Shown piece after piece: positions 1 through 5,590 of a DNA stretch of 5,590 nt (its first letter is position 1; each line of letters starts with the position of its first letter). Position numbers and translations under genes: made by a program. Origin of the DNA: Acidobacteriota bacterium (GTDB lineage Bacteria; Acidobacteriota; UBA6911; RPQK01; JADFOI01); contig JACZQQ010000179.1 in the NCBI GenBank assembly GCA_022545645.1, forward strand, positions 1 through 5,590, written 5' to 3'. Below the pieces are notes generated by a model. That model did not search any database and was not told where the DNA came from. It was given only the letters and a program-made list of their open reading frames with translations.

Positions 1-390
1 TTTCAGGCAGGCATCTGGTTTCAAGGCAACCTGGCAGGCATTATCGGTTACCAGAACCTGGACTGGGTGAACCAATCAACCACCGTCGGCTATTGGGTGG
101 GAGCCTCCTTCCAAGGCAACGGGTTGGCCACCAAAGGCTGCAGCGCCCTGGTGGACTGGGCTTTCAGAGAGTGGCGATTGAACCGCGTGGAAATCCGCTG
201 TGCTACGGAGAACTATCGCAGTCGTGCCGTCCCGGAAAGGCTGGGGTTTAGCCAGGAGGGACTCATACGTCAGGGAGAGTGGTTATACGACCATTTCGTT
301 GACCTGGTGGTCTACGGTGTGTTGGCACAGGATTGGCCCAAAATCAGTTCAAGGCTGAGGGAAGCAGGTTCCCTGTGCCGTAACCCGTGA
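1..390 (+). CDS. GNAT N-acetyltransferase, RimJ/RimL/YdaF type (5'-truncated by window edge)
   Basis: This is the C-terminal 129 residues of an acetyl-CoA-dependent N-acetyltransferase. The frame is open from base 1 and ends in TGA at 388-390. The GTG at 67 is internal, because recognisable fold sequence (LAGIIGYQNLDW) lies before it; the true start is outside the window. Seen directly: the acetyl-CoA pyrophosphate-binding motif A, Q-x-x-G-x-A, in FQGNGLATKG (visible residues 37-46), preceded by the usual VGYWVG strand; then LNRVEIRCATENYRSRAVPERLGF (about 60-83), where the Asn and the ERLGF turn are family hallmarks; then EWLYDHFVDLVVYGVLAQDW near the C-terminus, as in RimL/YdaF proteins. 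RimJ/RimL members acetylate N-terminal amines of ribosomal proteins, but relatives also modify small molecules or antibiotics, so the substrate is open. The family is confident; the gene name is not. Its last 47 nt overlap the end of the convergent AttH-like gene. Confidence 0.92.
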   Translation, partial: FQAGIWFQGNLAGIIGYQNLDWVNQSTTVGYWVGASFQGNGLATKGCSALVDWAFREWRLNRVEIRCATENYRSRAVPERLGFSQEGLIRQGEWLYDHFVDLVVYGVLAQDWPKISSRLREAGSLCRNP

Positions 391-1480
391 GCTCAACGTA
401 GCCCTGACCCAATTTCTCGCCACCAGCACCCAGGATCGTGACCGCTCCTTCCCAATAGTAGAGATCCGATAGGATACGGCTGCGGTTCTCCTGGTAGGCC
501 AGTTGGGGAACGATCTCCAATTCGAGATTCTCCCGGGCCAGCGTGATCCTCCAACGGGAGGGATACTGAGTACCGGTTTCAGGACTTTTCCAAGTCTGGG
601 TGCTTTGGATCGTCCATTCCTCCGGTTTCAAGTATTGGACCTCTCCTGTCTCCGAGACCACTGTTCCCCGAGCAAAGTCCGTTGCTCCGGCCCTGTTTCG
701 CAAGTGGTAGAACATGACTTCTCGTCCATCCTCCAGCTGCAGGCTAAACCAATCCCAGCCCACCTGATTTTCAGCCAGTTGATGGGACCCGAACTCCTTG
801 TCCATCCAGCTTTCCCCCTCCACCTGGAAGGTCTCTCCATCCACAGTGAGACTGCCTTGGGTCATAAGCCGGGTGAAGCTGTAGTACTGGCTGGCCGCCC
901 TGGAATCTTCTCCCTTGCGGCTGTAACCATTGGGCCCCTGGAAGACCAGAGGTTTTAAGGGATGCGTCGAGAGCTGGAAAGCGATGCCTTGGACCTGGTC
1001 CCGCATTTCAAAGTCAAACCCTTCGCCATTCCAGTGAAGCTCCCAGGTGCCGGCAGTCCCGGCAGGGGCTCGGCTCCAGGCAATCAGCGATTCAGGATAG
1101 GACCCGAAACCTCCCAGAAAGGAAACTTCTCGGTAAAGGGTTTCGCTGAAAATGTGCCGCTTCCCCTCCAAGTCGCTTATGGCAGCATGTCCCATGATCA
1201 GGTTGGAAGTAGCCCACTGGGACTCCAGTGGAGGGAGCTCGGGCCGAAGACCGATCCGGAAGAACGTGAACTGGTAGCCGAAACGACGTTCAGGGTTCTC
1301 TCGTGAACTCAGGTGGCCGGTGAAATACCACCACTCGTTTCGATATCCGGATCGGGCCCAGTGATCCTGGGGAAAGGACCAGGAATACTCCGGCTGGGCA
1401 GCCTGCCACTCCAACTCAGAGGCAATCACCGGTAAAACGAAAAGCAGAGACAGCAGAAGGGTTGCTTTACTGAAGGTCAT
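344..1480 (-). CDS. Secreted lipocalin-like protein, AttH/CrtC family (predicted secreted hydrolase)
   Basis: This 378-residue protein has a Sec signal peptide: a short basic start, a hydrophobic core at residues 7-19, and likely cleavage after Ala20 (VIA|SE). There is no lipobox Cys, so it should be a soluble exported protein, periplasmic in a diderm. Family signatures seen: NEWWYFTGHL (48-57), GYQFTFFR (68-75), KPLVFQGPNGYSRKG (176-190), GESWMDKEFGS (222-232), GWDWFSLQL (241-249), YYWEGAV (341-347) and GYVELTGY (360-367). It is rich in Trp (16 residues). Known members have two lipocalin-like barrels; the name covers AttH and the carotenoid 1,2-hydratase CrtC. No carotenoid gene is nearby, so the hydratase role is not supported here. 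Inference: it binds or modifies a hydrophobic ligand handled by the adjacent ABC system. The ATG lies within the permease's last codons (14-nt overlap) with only a weak GGA/GAG-type ribosome site, suggesting translational coupling. Its 3' end overlaps the GNAT gene. Confidence 0.9.
   Translation of the reverse strand: MTFSKATLLLSLLFVLPVIASELEWQAAQPEYSWSFPQDHWARSGYRNEWWYFTGHLSSRENPERRFGYQFTFFRIGLRPELPPLESQWATSNLIMGHAAISDLEGKRHIFSETLYREVSFLGGFGSYPESLIAWSRAPAGTAGTWELHWNGEGFDFEMRDQVQGIAFQLSTHPLKPLVFQGPNGYSRKGEDSRAASQYYSFTRLMTQGSLTVDGETFQVEGESWMDKEFGSHQLAENQVGWDWFSLQLEDGREVMFYHLRNRAGATDFARGTVVSETGEVQYLKPEEWTIQSTQTWKSPETGTQYPSRWRITLARENLELEIVPQLAYQENRSRILSDLYYWEGAVTILGAGGEKLGQGYVELTGYGTGNLLPSALN
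353..379. terminator. Imperfect hairpin in the convergent gene overlap, possible bidirectional terminator
   Basis: AGGGAA (358-363) pairs with TTCCCT (369-374) around the loop GCAGG. Below a 2x2 mismatch the stem continues with GGC (353-355) and GCC (377-379). The hairpin lies wholly inside the 47 nt where the GNAT and AttH-like genes overlap tail to tail, the natural place for a shared transcription stop. Neither side has a proper T run directly after the stem; on the minus strand a short ATTTT occurs about ten nucleotides later. It could equally be a mild 3'-end RNA stabiliser or chance. Confidence 0.3.
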
Positions 1481-3989
1481 CTCGACTCAATTCCACAGCA
1501 GGAGTCTTGCTGGCCCGAAGGGCCGGATACAGGCTGGCCAAAAGGGCCGCCGTCAGGATCGTTGCCAATTGCTGCAGGACGGGCCAACCGGGCCAGTATA
1601 CCTGGATGGTCCATCCAAAATAGGTCCGATTGATGACGAAGATCAAGATCGCGGCCAGAACGGTACCCCCTGCAGATCCCAGGCCCAGCGCGATCAGTCC
1701 CATCCCCAGGCCCTTTCCCACAAAGAGGCGAAAGATCTGCAGACGGCTGGCTCCCAGCGCCTGGTAGAGGGCCAGTTCCGAGATTCGTTCCCTGGCCAGC
1801 ACCAGGAGTGTCAGCATGATTCCACAGACGGCAATCAACAAGCTCATCATTTGAAGGATTCGTACCACAGCGAAGGTCTGGTCAAATATCTCAAAGATCT
1901 CCTCTCGCAGGCGTTGATTACTCCGAATCTGAAGAGGGGTATCGGGAAAGCGGGCTTTGATCTCATCAACGACTCGCTCCGGGTCACGACCCTCCTCAAG
2001 ATACAGGGAGAGACTATGGATGGGACCCGGTCCGAAGATCTCACCCATGACGGCAAGATCCATGGCCGCCGATCCCAGCTCCGACGTGTAATCGTAGTAG
2101 ATTCCGGCAATGGGAAACTCCAGCTTTCCTGCTCCAGCATAGACCTGGAGAAGATCCCCCACATCGAGCCTCGACTTTCGGGCCAAAGGCTCTGAGATGA
2201 GAACCCCGCCCTGCTGCACTTTGCCCAGCACCTCCATCCGATCCCCCTTGAGCAGAGGGAAGCGTGATTGTCCACCCGAGAGATCCATATCCACGCCGAC
2301 CAGGGAAATCCGTTTGTTGTCAATGGACACCAGCAACCTTCTCAGCCGATCGACCGATACCACTCCCGGATGAGCAGCCAGGGCCGAGACCAGTTCCGCA
2401 TCAAGGGTCGCTTCGGGTTCCGCTCTCCAGGATGGGGTGGTCAGGTAGATGTCCGCCTGTACCGTGGTCTGGACCCAAACCTCCACCGTTTTACGAAAGC
2501 TTCCAATCATCAGCGTGATCCCCAGCAGCATGCTGACGGCAATGGCCAGGGAAGAGACGGCGAAGGAAGTGGTTTGCAGTCGCGCCGCCAGACTCTTGAG
2601 GCTGTACCCCAATCCAAATCCACGCGTTTTGATCCGGCCACAGATCTGCTGGATCAGGAAAGGCGTGAGAAGAGGGAGGGCCACCAAAACCGCTACCGCC
2701 AGCACGAAGCCGGCCGGCTTCCAGCTGTACCCCAGAAACCAGAACCATAGAGCGGTCAGTGTCAGAACAAGCCAACCCATCCCAAAGACCGGCAGAGCAA
2801 GGGAATTGGCTTTTTCATGCAAGGTGAAGGCGGTGAGCAGATCTTTACTGTTCTTCCGGCTGATGTCGATGGCGGGGAAAAAGGCTCCGGCCATGGCCCC
2901 CCCAAGACCGATCCCTGCGGCCAAGGCATACAGAGAAGGAGAAAGCTGCAGAGAATCGATTTCCTGAAGGAGGTAGAGATTGGTCAGGGTGGCACTGACC
3001 ATCTCCACGTTGGATTGGGCCACCCAGTAGCCCATGGGCAAACCCAGGATCACGCCGAGCAGTCCCAGCAAACTCACCTCTCCCAGGATGAGGCCAAACA
3101 CCTGGGCTCGGGTGGCCCCCACCGAACGCAGCAGACCAAATTCCAGGCGTCTTCTGAGCAAAGATGCCTGGGTGCTGGTATAGATGAGAAACAAACCCAC
3201 GAACAGACTGATCCAACTAAGGGCCGTGAGGTTCAAGCGGAAGGCCCCCATCAAGTCAGCCGCCTGTTCTTCCCTCTGCCGGGGAGTAACGATCTGAACC
3301 GACGGGCCGAGTCGATTCTGAAGACGCAAGATCAGTTCCTCGGTGTGGGTTCCTTCCTGGATCTGGACATCAATCTGATGAATCCGTCCCGAGCTTCCCA
3401 GCAGACCTTGAACCTGGGCAATGTCCATGACCGCCAGTTTGCGGCTGGCCAGGGGGCTCACCTTTTTGAAATCGACCAACGCCCCGATCACCAGTTGCAC
3501 CCGGCGCGTTCCACTGGTCACGTCGATGGGGTCTCCGATGGACCACCCCATCTCCTGGGCCAGAGAGGGCGTCACCGCGATCCATCCCGGTTCGAAAAGG
3601 GCTTGGGAAAGATCTGCGGGCGAACTGTTCCAGGGCAGGCGAACCGGAGCAAGGAGATCCACTCCGAAGACCTGGAGAAAGAAAGCATCACGATCGGCCA
3701 GGGCAACATCGATCTGATAAAGCGGCCAGGCGGCAGCCACCCCCTCAGTGGCCAGCACCTGGCTGTAGAGTTCCTCGGGAAAAGTGGTGGTTTGACCCAA
3801 AACCGTGAGATCCACTTCTCCACTCACGGCTTTGATTCCAGCCGAAAAGGCCCCAATGGCATTTCGGTTGATGATCTGAATGGCCACCACCGAGGCCACC
3901 CCAAGAGCCACCCCCAAAACGGAGAGCAGGAAAAGGCTGGGCGCCTTCCGAAGGTGAGCGATCCATGCGGCCAGAAAATAGCGAATCAC
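1467..3989 (-). CDS. ABC transporter permease with two FtsX domains (YbbP/LolC/MacB superfamily)
   Basis: This 840-residue inner-membrane permease has an internal duplication. By eye: TM1 about 17-40; a MacB_PCD-like extracytoplasmic domain about 41-250; first FtsX domain with TMs about 257-274, 296-325 and 352-376; a central group about 399-420, 425-448 and 474-497; a second extracytoplasmic domain about 500-700; and the second FtsX domain with TMs about 706-731, 754-786 and 801-825. Each FtsX domain carries the conserved cytoplasmic loop, RRRLEFGLLRSVGATRAQVF (279-298) and RERISELALYQALGASRLQI (733-752). About ten TMs fits the YbbP-like architecture rather than four-TM LolC/E or MacB. One chain probably supplies both halves of the channel, served by two ATPase copies. 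The family exports or extracts lipoproteins, lipids or peptides by mechanotransmission; the substrate here is unknown. The start is GTG at 3987-3989, inside the GTGA overlap with the ATPase stop; a GGAG lies 13 nt upstream, a poorly spaced ribosome site. Confidence 0.93.
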   Translation of the reverse strand: MIRYFLAAWIAHLRKAPSLFLLSVLGVALGVASVVAIQIINRNAIGAFSAGIKAVSGEVDLTVLGQTTTFPEELYSQVLATEGVAAAWPLYQIDVALADRDAFFLQVFGVDLLAPVRLPWNSSPADLSQALFEPGWIAVTPSLAQEMGWSIGDPIDVTSGTRRVQLVIGALVDFKKVSPLASRKLAVMDIAQVQGLLGSSGRIHQIDVQIQEGTHTEELILRLQNRLGPSVQIVTPRQREEQAADLMGAFRLNLTALSWISLFVGLFLIYTSTQASLLRRRLEFGLLRSVGATRAQVFGLILGEVSLLGLLGVILGLPMGYWVAQSNVEMVSATLTNLYLLQEIDSLQLSPSLYALAAGIGLGGAMAGAFFPAIDISRKNSKDLLTAFTLHEKANSLALPVFGMGWLVLTLTALWFWFLGYSWKPAGFVLAVAVLVALPLLTPFLIQQICGRIKTRGFGLGYSLKSLAARLQTTSFAVSSLAIAVSMLLGITLMIGSFRKTVEVWVQTTVQADIYLTTPSWRAEPEATLDAELVSALAAHPGVVSVDRLRRLLVSIDNKRISLVGVDMDLSGGQSRFPLLKGDRMEVLGKVQQGGVLISEPLARKSRLDVGDLLQVYAGAGKLEFPIAGIYYDYTSELGSAAMDLAVMGEIFGPGPIHSLSLYLEEGRDPERVVDEIKARFPDTPLQIRSNQRLREEIFEIFDQTFAVVRILQMMSLLIAVCGIMLTLLVLARERISELALYQALGASRLQIFRLFVGKGLGMGLIALGLGSAGGTVLAAILIFVINRTYFGWTIQVYWPGWPVLQQLATILTAALLASLYPALRASKTPAVELSRDDLQ

Positions 3990-4672
3990 GATGGGTTCAG
4001 GACTCCACTCTGGAGCCTCCAGACCTCGTCGGCGAGGCTTGCCAACTCCGCACTGTGGGTCACGTAAACGAGGGTATGGCCTTCCTTGGAAGCAAGTTTC
4101 AGCATGAGATTCATCACCAAGCCACTGTTGGCATCATCGAGGTTACCGGTCGGTTCATCGGCAAGCAGTAACCTGGGCTTTCGGAGAAGGGAGCGGCAGA
4201 TGGCCACCCTTTGCATTTCACCACCGCTCAGTTCCTGAATGTTGTCCTCCGCCCGATCCAGCAGTCCCACTTCTTCCAACAGCTCGGATGCTCGTTCCTC
4301 GAATTCAGACACTCCTGCGCCTGCAATGAACCCGGGCAAACACACATTTTCCCGAACCGAAAGATGGGGCAACAAATAGAAGAATTGGAAAACCAGTCCG
4401 ATTTCCTGGCGCCTTACCAGCGTCCGAGCACGGTCGGACAAGGCGGCAAGATTGCGGCCTCGGATGGAGACCTCCCCTTGGGTCGGCACATCGATTCCCG
4501 CTGCCAGATGAAGCAAAGTGGATTTACCACTTCCACTTCTTCCCACGATGGCCACCTTGAGCCCGGGCGGAATGTCGAAGGAGACCTCTCGGAGGGCGAA
4601 TCGGCTCTCTCTGGAAGAAGAGTCATAGACTTTGCTGACCAGGCGAAAGGTGAGGGCCGGGGTGGCGGTCAT
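3986..4672 (-). CDS. ABC transporter ATP-binding protein, LolD/MacB-like
   Basis: This 228-residue single-domain ATPase powers the FtsX-type permease encoded directly downstream. All catalytic motifs are intact: Walker A GRSGSGKST (44-52), Q-loop Gln96 in VFQF, ABC signature LSGGE (148-152) followed by MQRVAICRSLL, Walker B LLLADEP (168-174), D-loop GNLDD (176-180) and switch His206 in VYVTH. The FYLLPHLSVRENV stretch (98-110) after the Q-loop and the compact length with no C-terminal extension are typical of the LolD/MacB/YbbA group. It should sit as a homodimer on the cytoplasmic face of the inner membrane. Context argues against true LolD: there is one large two-FtsX permease rather than a LolC/LolE pair, and the next gene is AttH-like. 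The ATG at 4670-4672 overlaps the pdxH stop (ATGA), and the stop overlaps the permease GTG. No strong Shine-Dalgarno is visible, so coupling from pdxH is likely. Confidence 0.95.
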   Translation of the reverse strand: MTATPALTFRLVSKVYDSSSRESRFALREVSFDIPPGLKVAIVGRSGSGKSTLLHLAAGIDVPTQGEVSIRGRNLAALSDRARTLVRRQEIGLVFQFFYLLPHLSVRENVCLPGFIAGAGVSEFEERASELLEEVGLLDRAEDNIQELSGGEMQRVAICRSLLRKPRLLLADEPTGNLDDANSGLVMNLMLKLASKEGHTLVYVTHSAELASLADEVWRLQSGVLNPS

Positions 4673-5298
4673 GGCGAAAGCCGTTCAAGCTGCCATGGGC
4701 CACCGGATTGCCGCTTGTAAAGGAATCGGTCGTGCAAACGATCGGACCGACCCTGCCAGAACTCAATGGTGTCAGGAGAGAGTCGGTATCCTCCCCAATA
4801 GGAAGGTAACGGGATCTCACGTCCCTCATACTCTGCCATCAATTGCTGAAACCGCTTTTCCAGTACCTCTCGGCTGGCAACCACTTGACTCTGACTGGAG
4901 GTCAGAGCGCCGATCTGGCTTCCCCGGGGACGGGTTCGAAAATAGGCTTCAGATTCCTCTCGGGAAACCCTGCTGACCGTTCCCGTAATGCAGATTTGTC
5001 GTTCCAGTTGGCGCCAGTAAAAAACCAGCGCTGCGTTTGGATTCTCGGCAAGTTCTATACCCTTGCGGCTTTCATAGTTGGTATAAAAGACAAAACCGGT
5101 TTCATCAAAGTCCTTGAGCAAGACCATCCTGCTGGAAAGCCTTCCCTCTCGGGTTGCTGTGGCCAGGCTGACCGCTTCCGGAAGAACCGGCTCAGCCTCC
5201 GAGGCCGCCTGAAACCACTGCTCAAACATTTTAAACGGATTGGGATCCACGTTCTTCCGGGTAAGTCCTGGGGTCTCTCTAGGAGATTTGGGTTGCAT
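4669..5298 (-). CDS. pdxH: Pyridoxine/pyridoxamine 5'-phosphate oxidase
   Basis: This cytosolic FMN enzyme oxidises pyridoxamine or pyridoxine 5'-phosphate to pyridoxal 5'-phosphate (PLP) with O2, the last step of PLP synthesis and salvage. It has 209 residues, near the usual 200-220. Seen: FMN-phosphate contacts in SSRMVLLK (55-62) and YTNYESRKG (72-80), LERQICITG (98-106) at the dimer and FMN site, the conserved RPRGSQIGA (123-131), PLPSYWGGYR (163-172), and the C-terminal family signature IEFWQGRSDRLHDR (178-191) with the substrate-site Arg-Leu-His. The C-terminal WQLERLSP matches the IDRLAP-type end known from E. coli. No key residue is missing. The N-terminus is slightly short, but RETPGL and DPNPFKMFEQW align with the expected beginning, so ATG 5298 is reasonable. 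The ribosome site is weak. The gene starts 47 nt after an upstream permease gene and its stop overlaps the ABC ATPase start. Confidence 0.97.
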   Translation of the reverse strand: MQPKSPRETPGLTRKNVDPNPFKMFEQWFQAASEAEPVLPEAVSLATATREGRLSSRMVLLKDFDETGFVFYTNYESRKGIELAENPNAALVFYWRQLERQICITGTVSRVSREESEAYFRTRPRGSQIGALTSSQSQVVASREVLEKRFQQLMAEYEGREIPLPSYWGGYRLSPDTIEFWQGRSDRLHDRFLYKRQSGGPWQLERLSP

Positions 5299-5340
5299 TG
5301 GAAAAGTCTATTATGACGGAGTCCCTTGAGCAAGCAACCC
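5290..5340. repeat. 7-bp inverted repeat spanning the pdxH start region
   Basis: GGGTTGC at 5290-5296 is the exact reverse complement of GCAACCC at 5334-5340, with 37 bp between. In the minus-strand mRNA the downstream arm begins at the G of the pdxH AUG and covers codons 2 and 3 (CAA CCC), while the upstream arm lies just after the previous gene's stop. A read-through RNA could therefore pair across its start codon; an RNA begun at the possible promoter would lack the upstream arm. Seven pairs at this spacing can arise by chance. Confidence 0.25.
5310..5337 (-). promoter_or_regulatory. Possible sigma70-type promoter for pdxH and the downstream operon
   Basis: Read on the minus strand, a CATAAT box (5310-5315, five of six matches to TATAAT) lies 16 bp downstream of TTGCTT (5332-5337, three of six matches to TTGACA). 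The -10 box ends only 11 nt before the pdxH ATG, so a transcript from it would have a leader of only about five nucleotides, almost leaderless, in line with the absence of a clear Shine-Dalgarno. The gap is only 47 nt and the -35 match is poor, so this may be chance, with pdxH transcribed from further upstream. Confidence 0.3.
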
Positions 5341-5345
5341 GCGGA

Positions 5346-5590
5346 TCAACCTTCCGCCCGGAGAACCTCCAGCGGCGAACGATCGGACAATCCCCGACTG
5401 TTGATGATGCCCACCAGGAGAGTCAGCCCCACGACAACCCCCAGGATCACCAGAAGCGGTCCTACTGTCACCACGAAGTCGGCCTTAAAAACGAAGAAGG
5501 CCAATGCCCAACTGGAAGCGACGGCCAGGGCCACACCCGTGACGGCAGCAAAGATTCCCAAGAAAACATACTCGATAGCCAGGATCTTGG
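5346..5590 (-). CDS. ABC transporter permease C-terminus, FtsX/YbbP-like (5'-truncated by window edge)
   Basis: Only the last 80 codons are inside the window; the frame is open to the right edge and the TTG at 5561 is an internal Leu, not a start. The visible protein begins KILAIEYVFLG, the usual lead-in to the penultimate membrane helix of FtsX-domain permeases. Two hydrophobic segments follow (about visible residues 8-34 and 39-65), and the chain ends in SPLEVLRAEG, the cytoplasmic tail common in YbbP-like permeases. It is not a copy of the 840-residue permease further left, whose tail differs (TPAVELSRDDLQ), so a second, separate FtsX-type transporter lies upstream. Its ATPase partner and substrate cannot be seen. 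It is on the same strand as pdxH, 47 nt upstream, so read-through into pdxH is possible. Confidence 0.88.
   Translation of the reverse strand, partial: KILAIEYVFLGIFAAVTGVALAVASSWALAFFVFKADFVVTVGPLLVILGVVVGLTLLVGIINSRGLSDRSPLEVLRAEG

Noticed and set aside
67..390. GTG at 67 as the start of a 107-residue acetyltransferase
   Set aside because: The same frame is open to base 1 and encodes conserved GNAT sequence upstream (LAGIIGYQNL), so the gene is simply cut by the window.
503..1306. Two plus-strand open frames (503-958 and 962-1306) opposite the AttH-like gene, only 3 nt apart
   Set aside because: The tandem look is attractive, but both are exact antisense of a conserved secreted protein and neither translation shows a family motif.
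344..1480. Carotenoid 1,2-hydratase (crtC) assignment
   Set aside because: The fold family matches, but the protein has a signal peptide and sits with an ABC exporter, with no carotenoid biosynthesis gene in view.
2817..4067. Long plus-strand open frame of 416 codons opposite the permease
   Set aside because: It is antisense to a well-supported membrane protein. Its translation is rich in Gln, His, Gly and Pro with no recognisable domain, membrane segment or ribosome site, as expected from the complement of GC-biased codons.
3986..4672. True lolD of the Lol lipoprotein pathway
   Set aside because: The sequence is LolD-like, but the partner is a single large double-FtsX permease instead of LolC/LolE and the context is AttH-like.
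4211..4720. Plus-strand open frame opposite the ABC ATPase
   Set aside because: It mirrors conserved Walker A and signature motif codons of the ATPase and has no protein features of its own.
5341..5357. Hairpin GCGGA/TCCGC around the upstream permease stop codon as a terminator
   Set aside because: The stem is only 5 bp with a 7-nt loop and no T run follows on the minus strand, so it is not a convincing intrinsic terminator.

Overview
The window is about 5.6 kb of densely packed, moderately GC-rich bacterial chromosome, with six protein genes, two of them cut by the window edges. No RNA gene, mobile element or CRISPR array was seen. The organism is probably a diderm (Gram-negative type) bacterium. 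It has a LolD/MacB-type ABC system next to a Sec-exported AttH/CrtC-family protein, a combination best known from Gram-negative bacteria. The phylum cannot be fixed from the sequence alone.

Layout: the left edge (1-390, + strand) holds the C-terminal 129 residues of a RimJ/RimL/YdaF-type GNAT N-acetyltransferase. Everything else is on the minus strand and is read right to left. In transcription order these are: the last 80 residues of a YbbP/FtsX-like ABC permease (from 5590 to 5346); a 47-nt gap with a possible promoter; pdxH, pyridoxamine 5'-phosphate oxidase (5298-4669); a LolD-like ABC ATPase (4672-3986); a large 840-residue permease with two FtsX domains (3989-1467); and a secreted AttH/CrtC-family lipocalin-like protein (1480-344).

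The last four minus-strand genes are chained by overlaps: ATGA (4 nt) between pdxH and the ATPase, GTGA (4 nt) between the ATPase and the permease, and 14 nt between the permease and the AttH-like gene. They are very probably one translationally coupled operon. The ATPase, permease and AttH-like protein form a recognisable three-part module, similar in content to the att ABC cluster that gave AttH its name. It likely moves a hydrophobic or envelope substrate out of the inner membrane, with the secreted lipocalin-like protein handling it on the far side. The substrate is not known. PdxH makes the cofactor PLP and has no obvious mechanistic link to the module.

At the left the AttH-like gene runs tail to tail into the GNAT gene. 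Their coding ends overlap by 47 nt, and an imperfect hairpin in the overlap may serve as a shared terminator. The most unusual points are the tightly coupled pdxH plus export-module arrangement, the convergent overlap with its hairpin, and an inverted repeat that could pair with the pdxH start codon in read-through transcripts. I found no clearly new type of system. The least-understood part is the ABC/AttH-like module.
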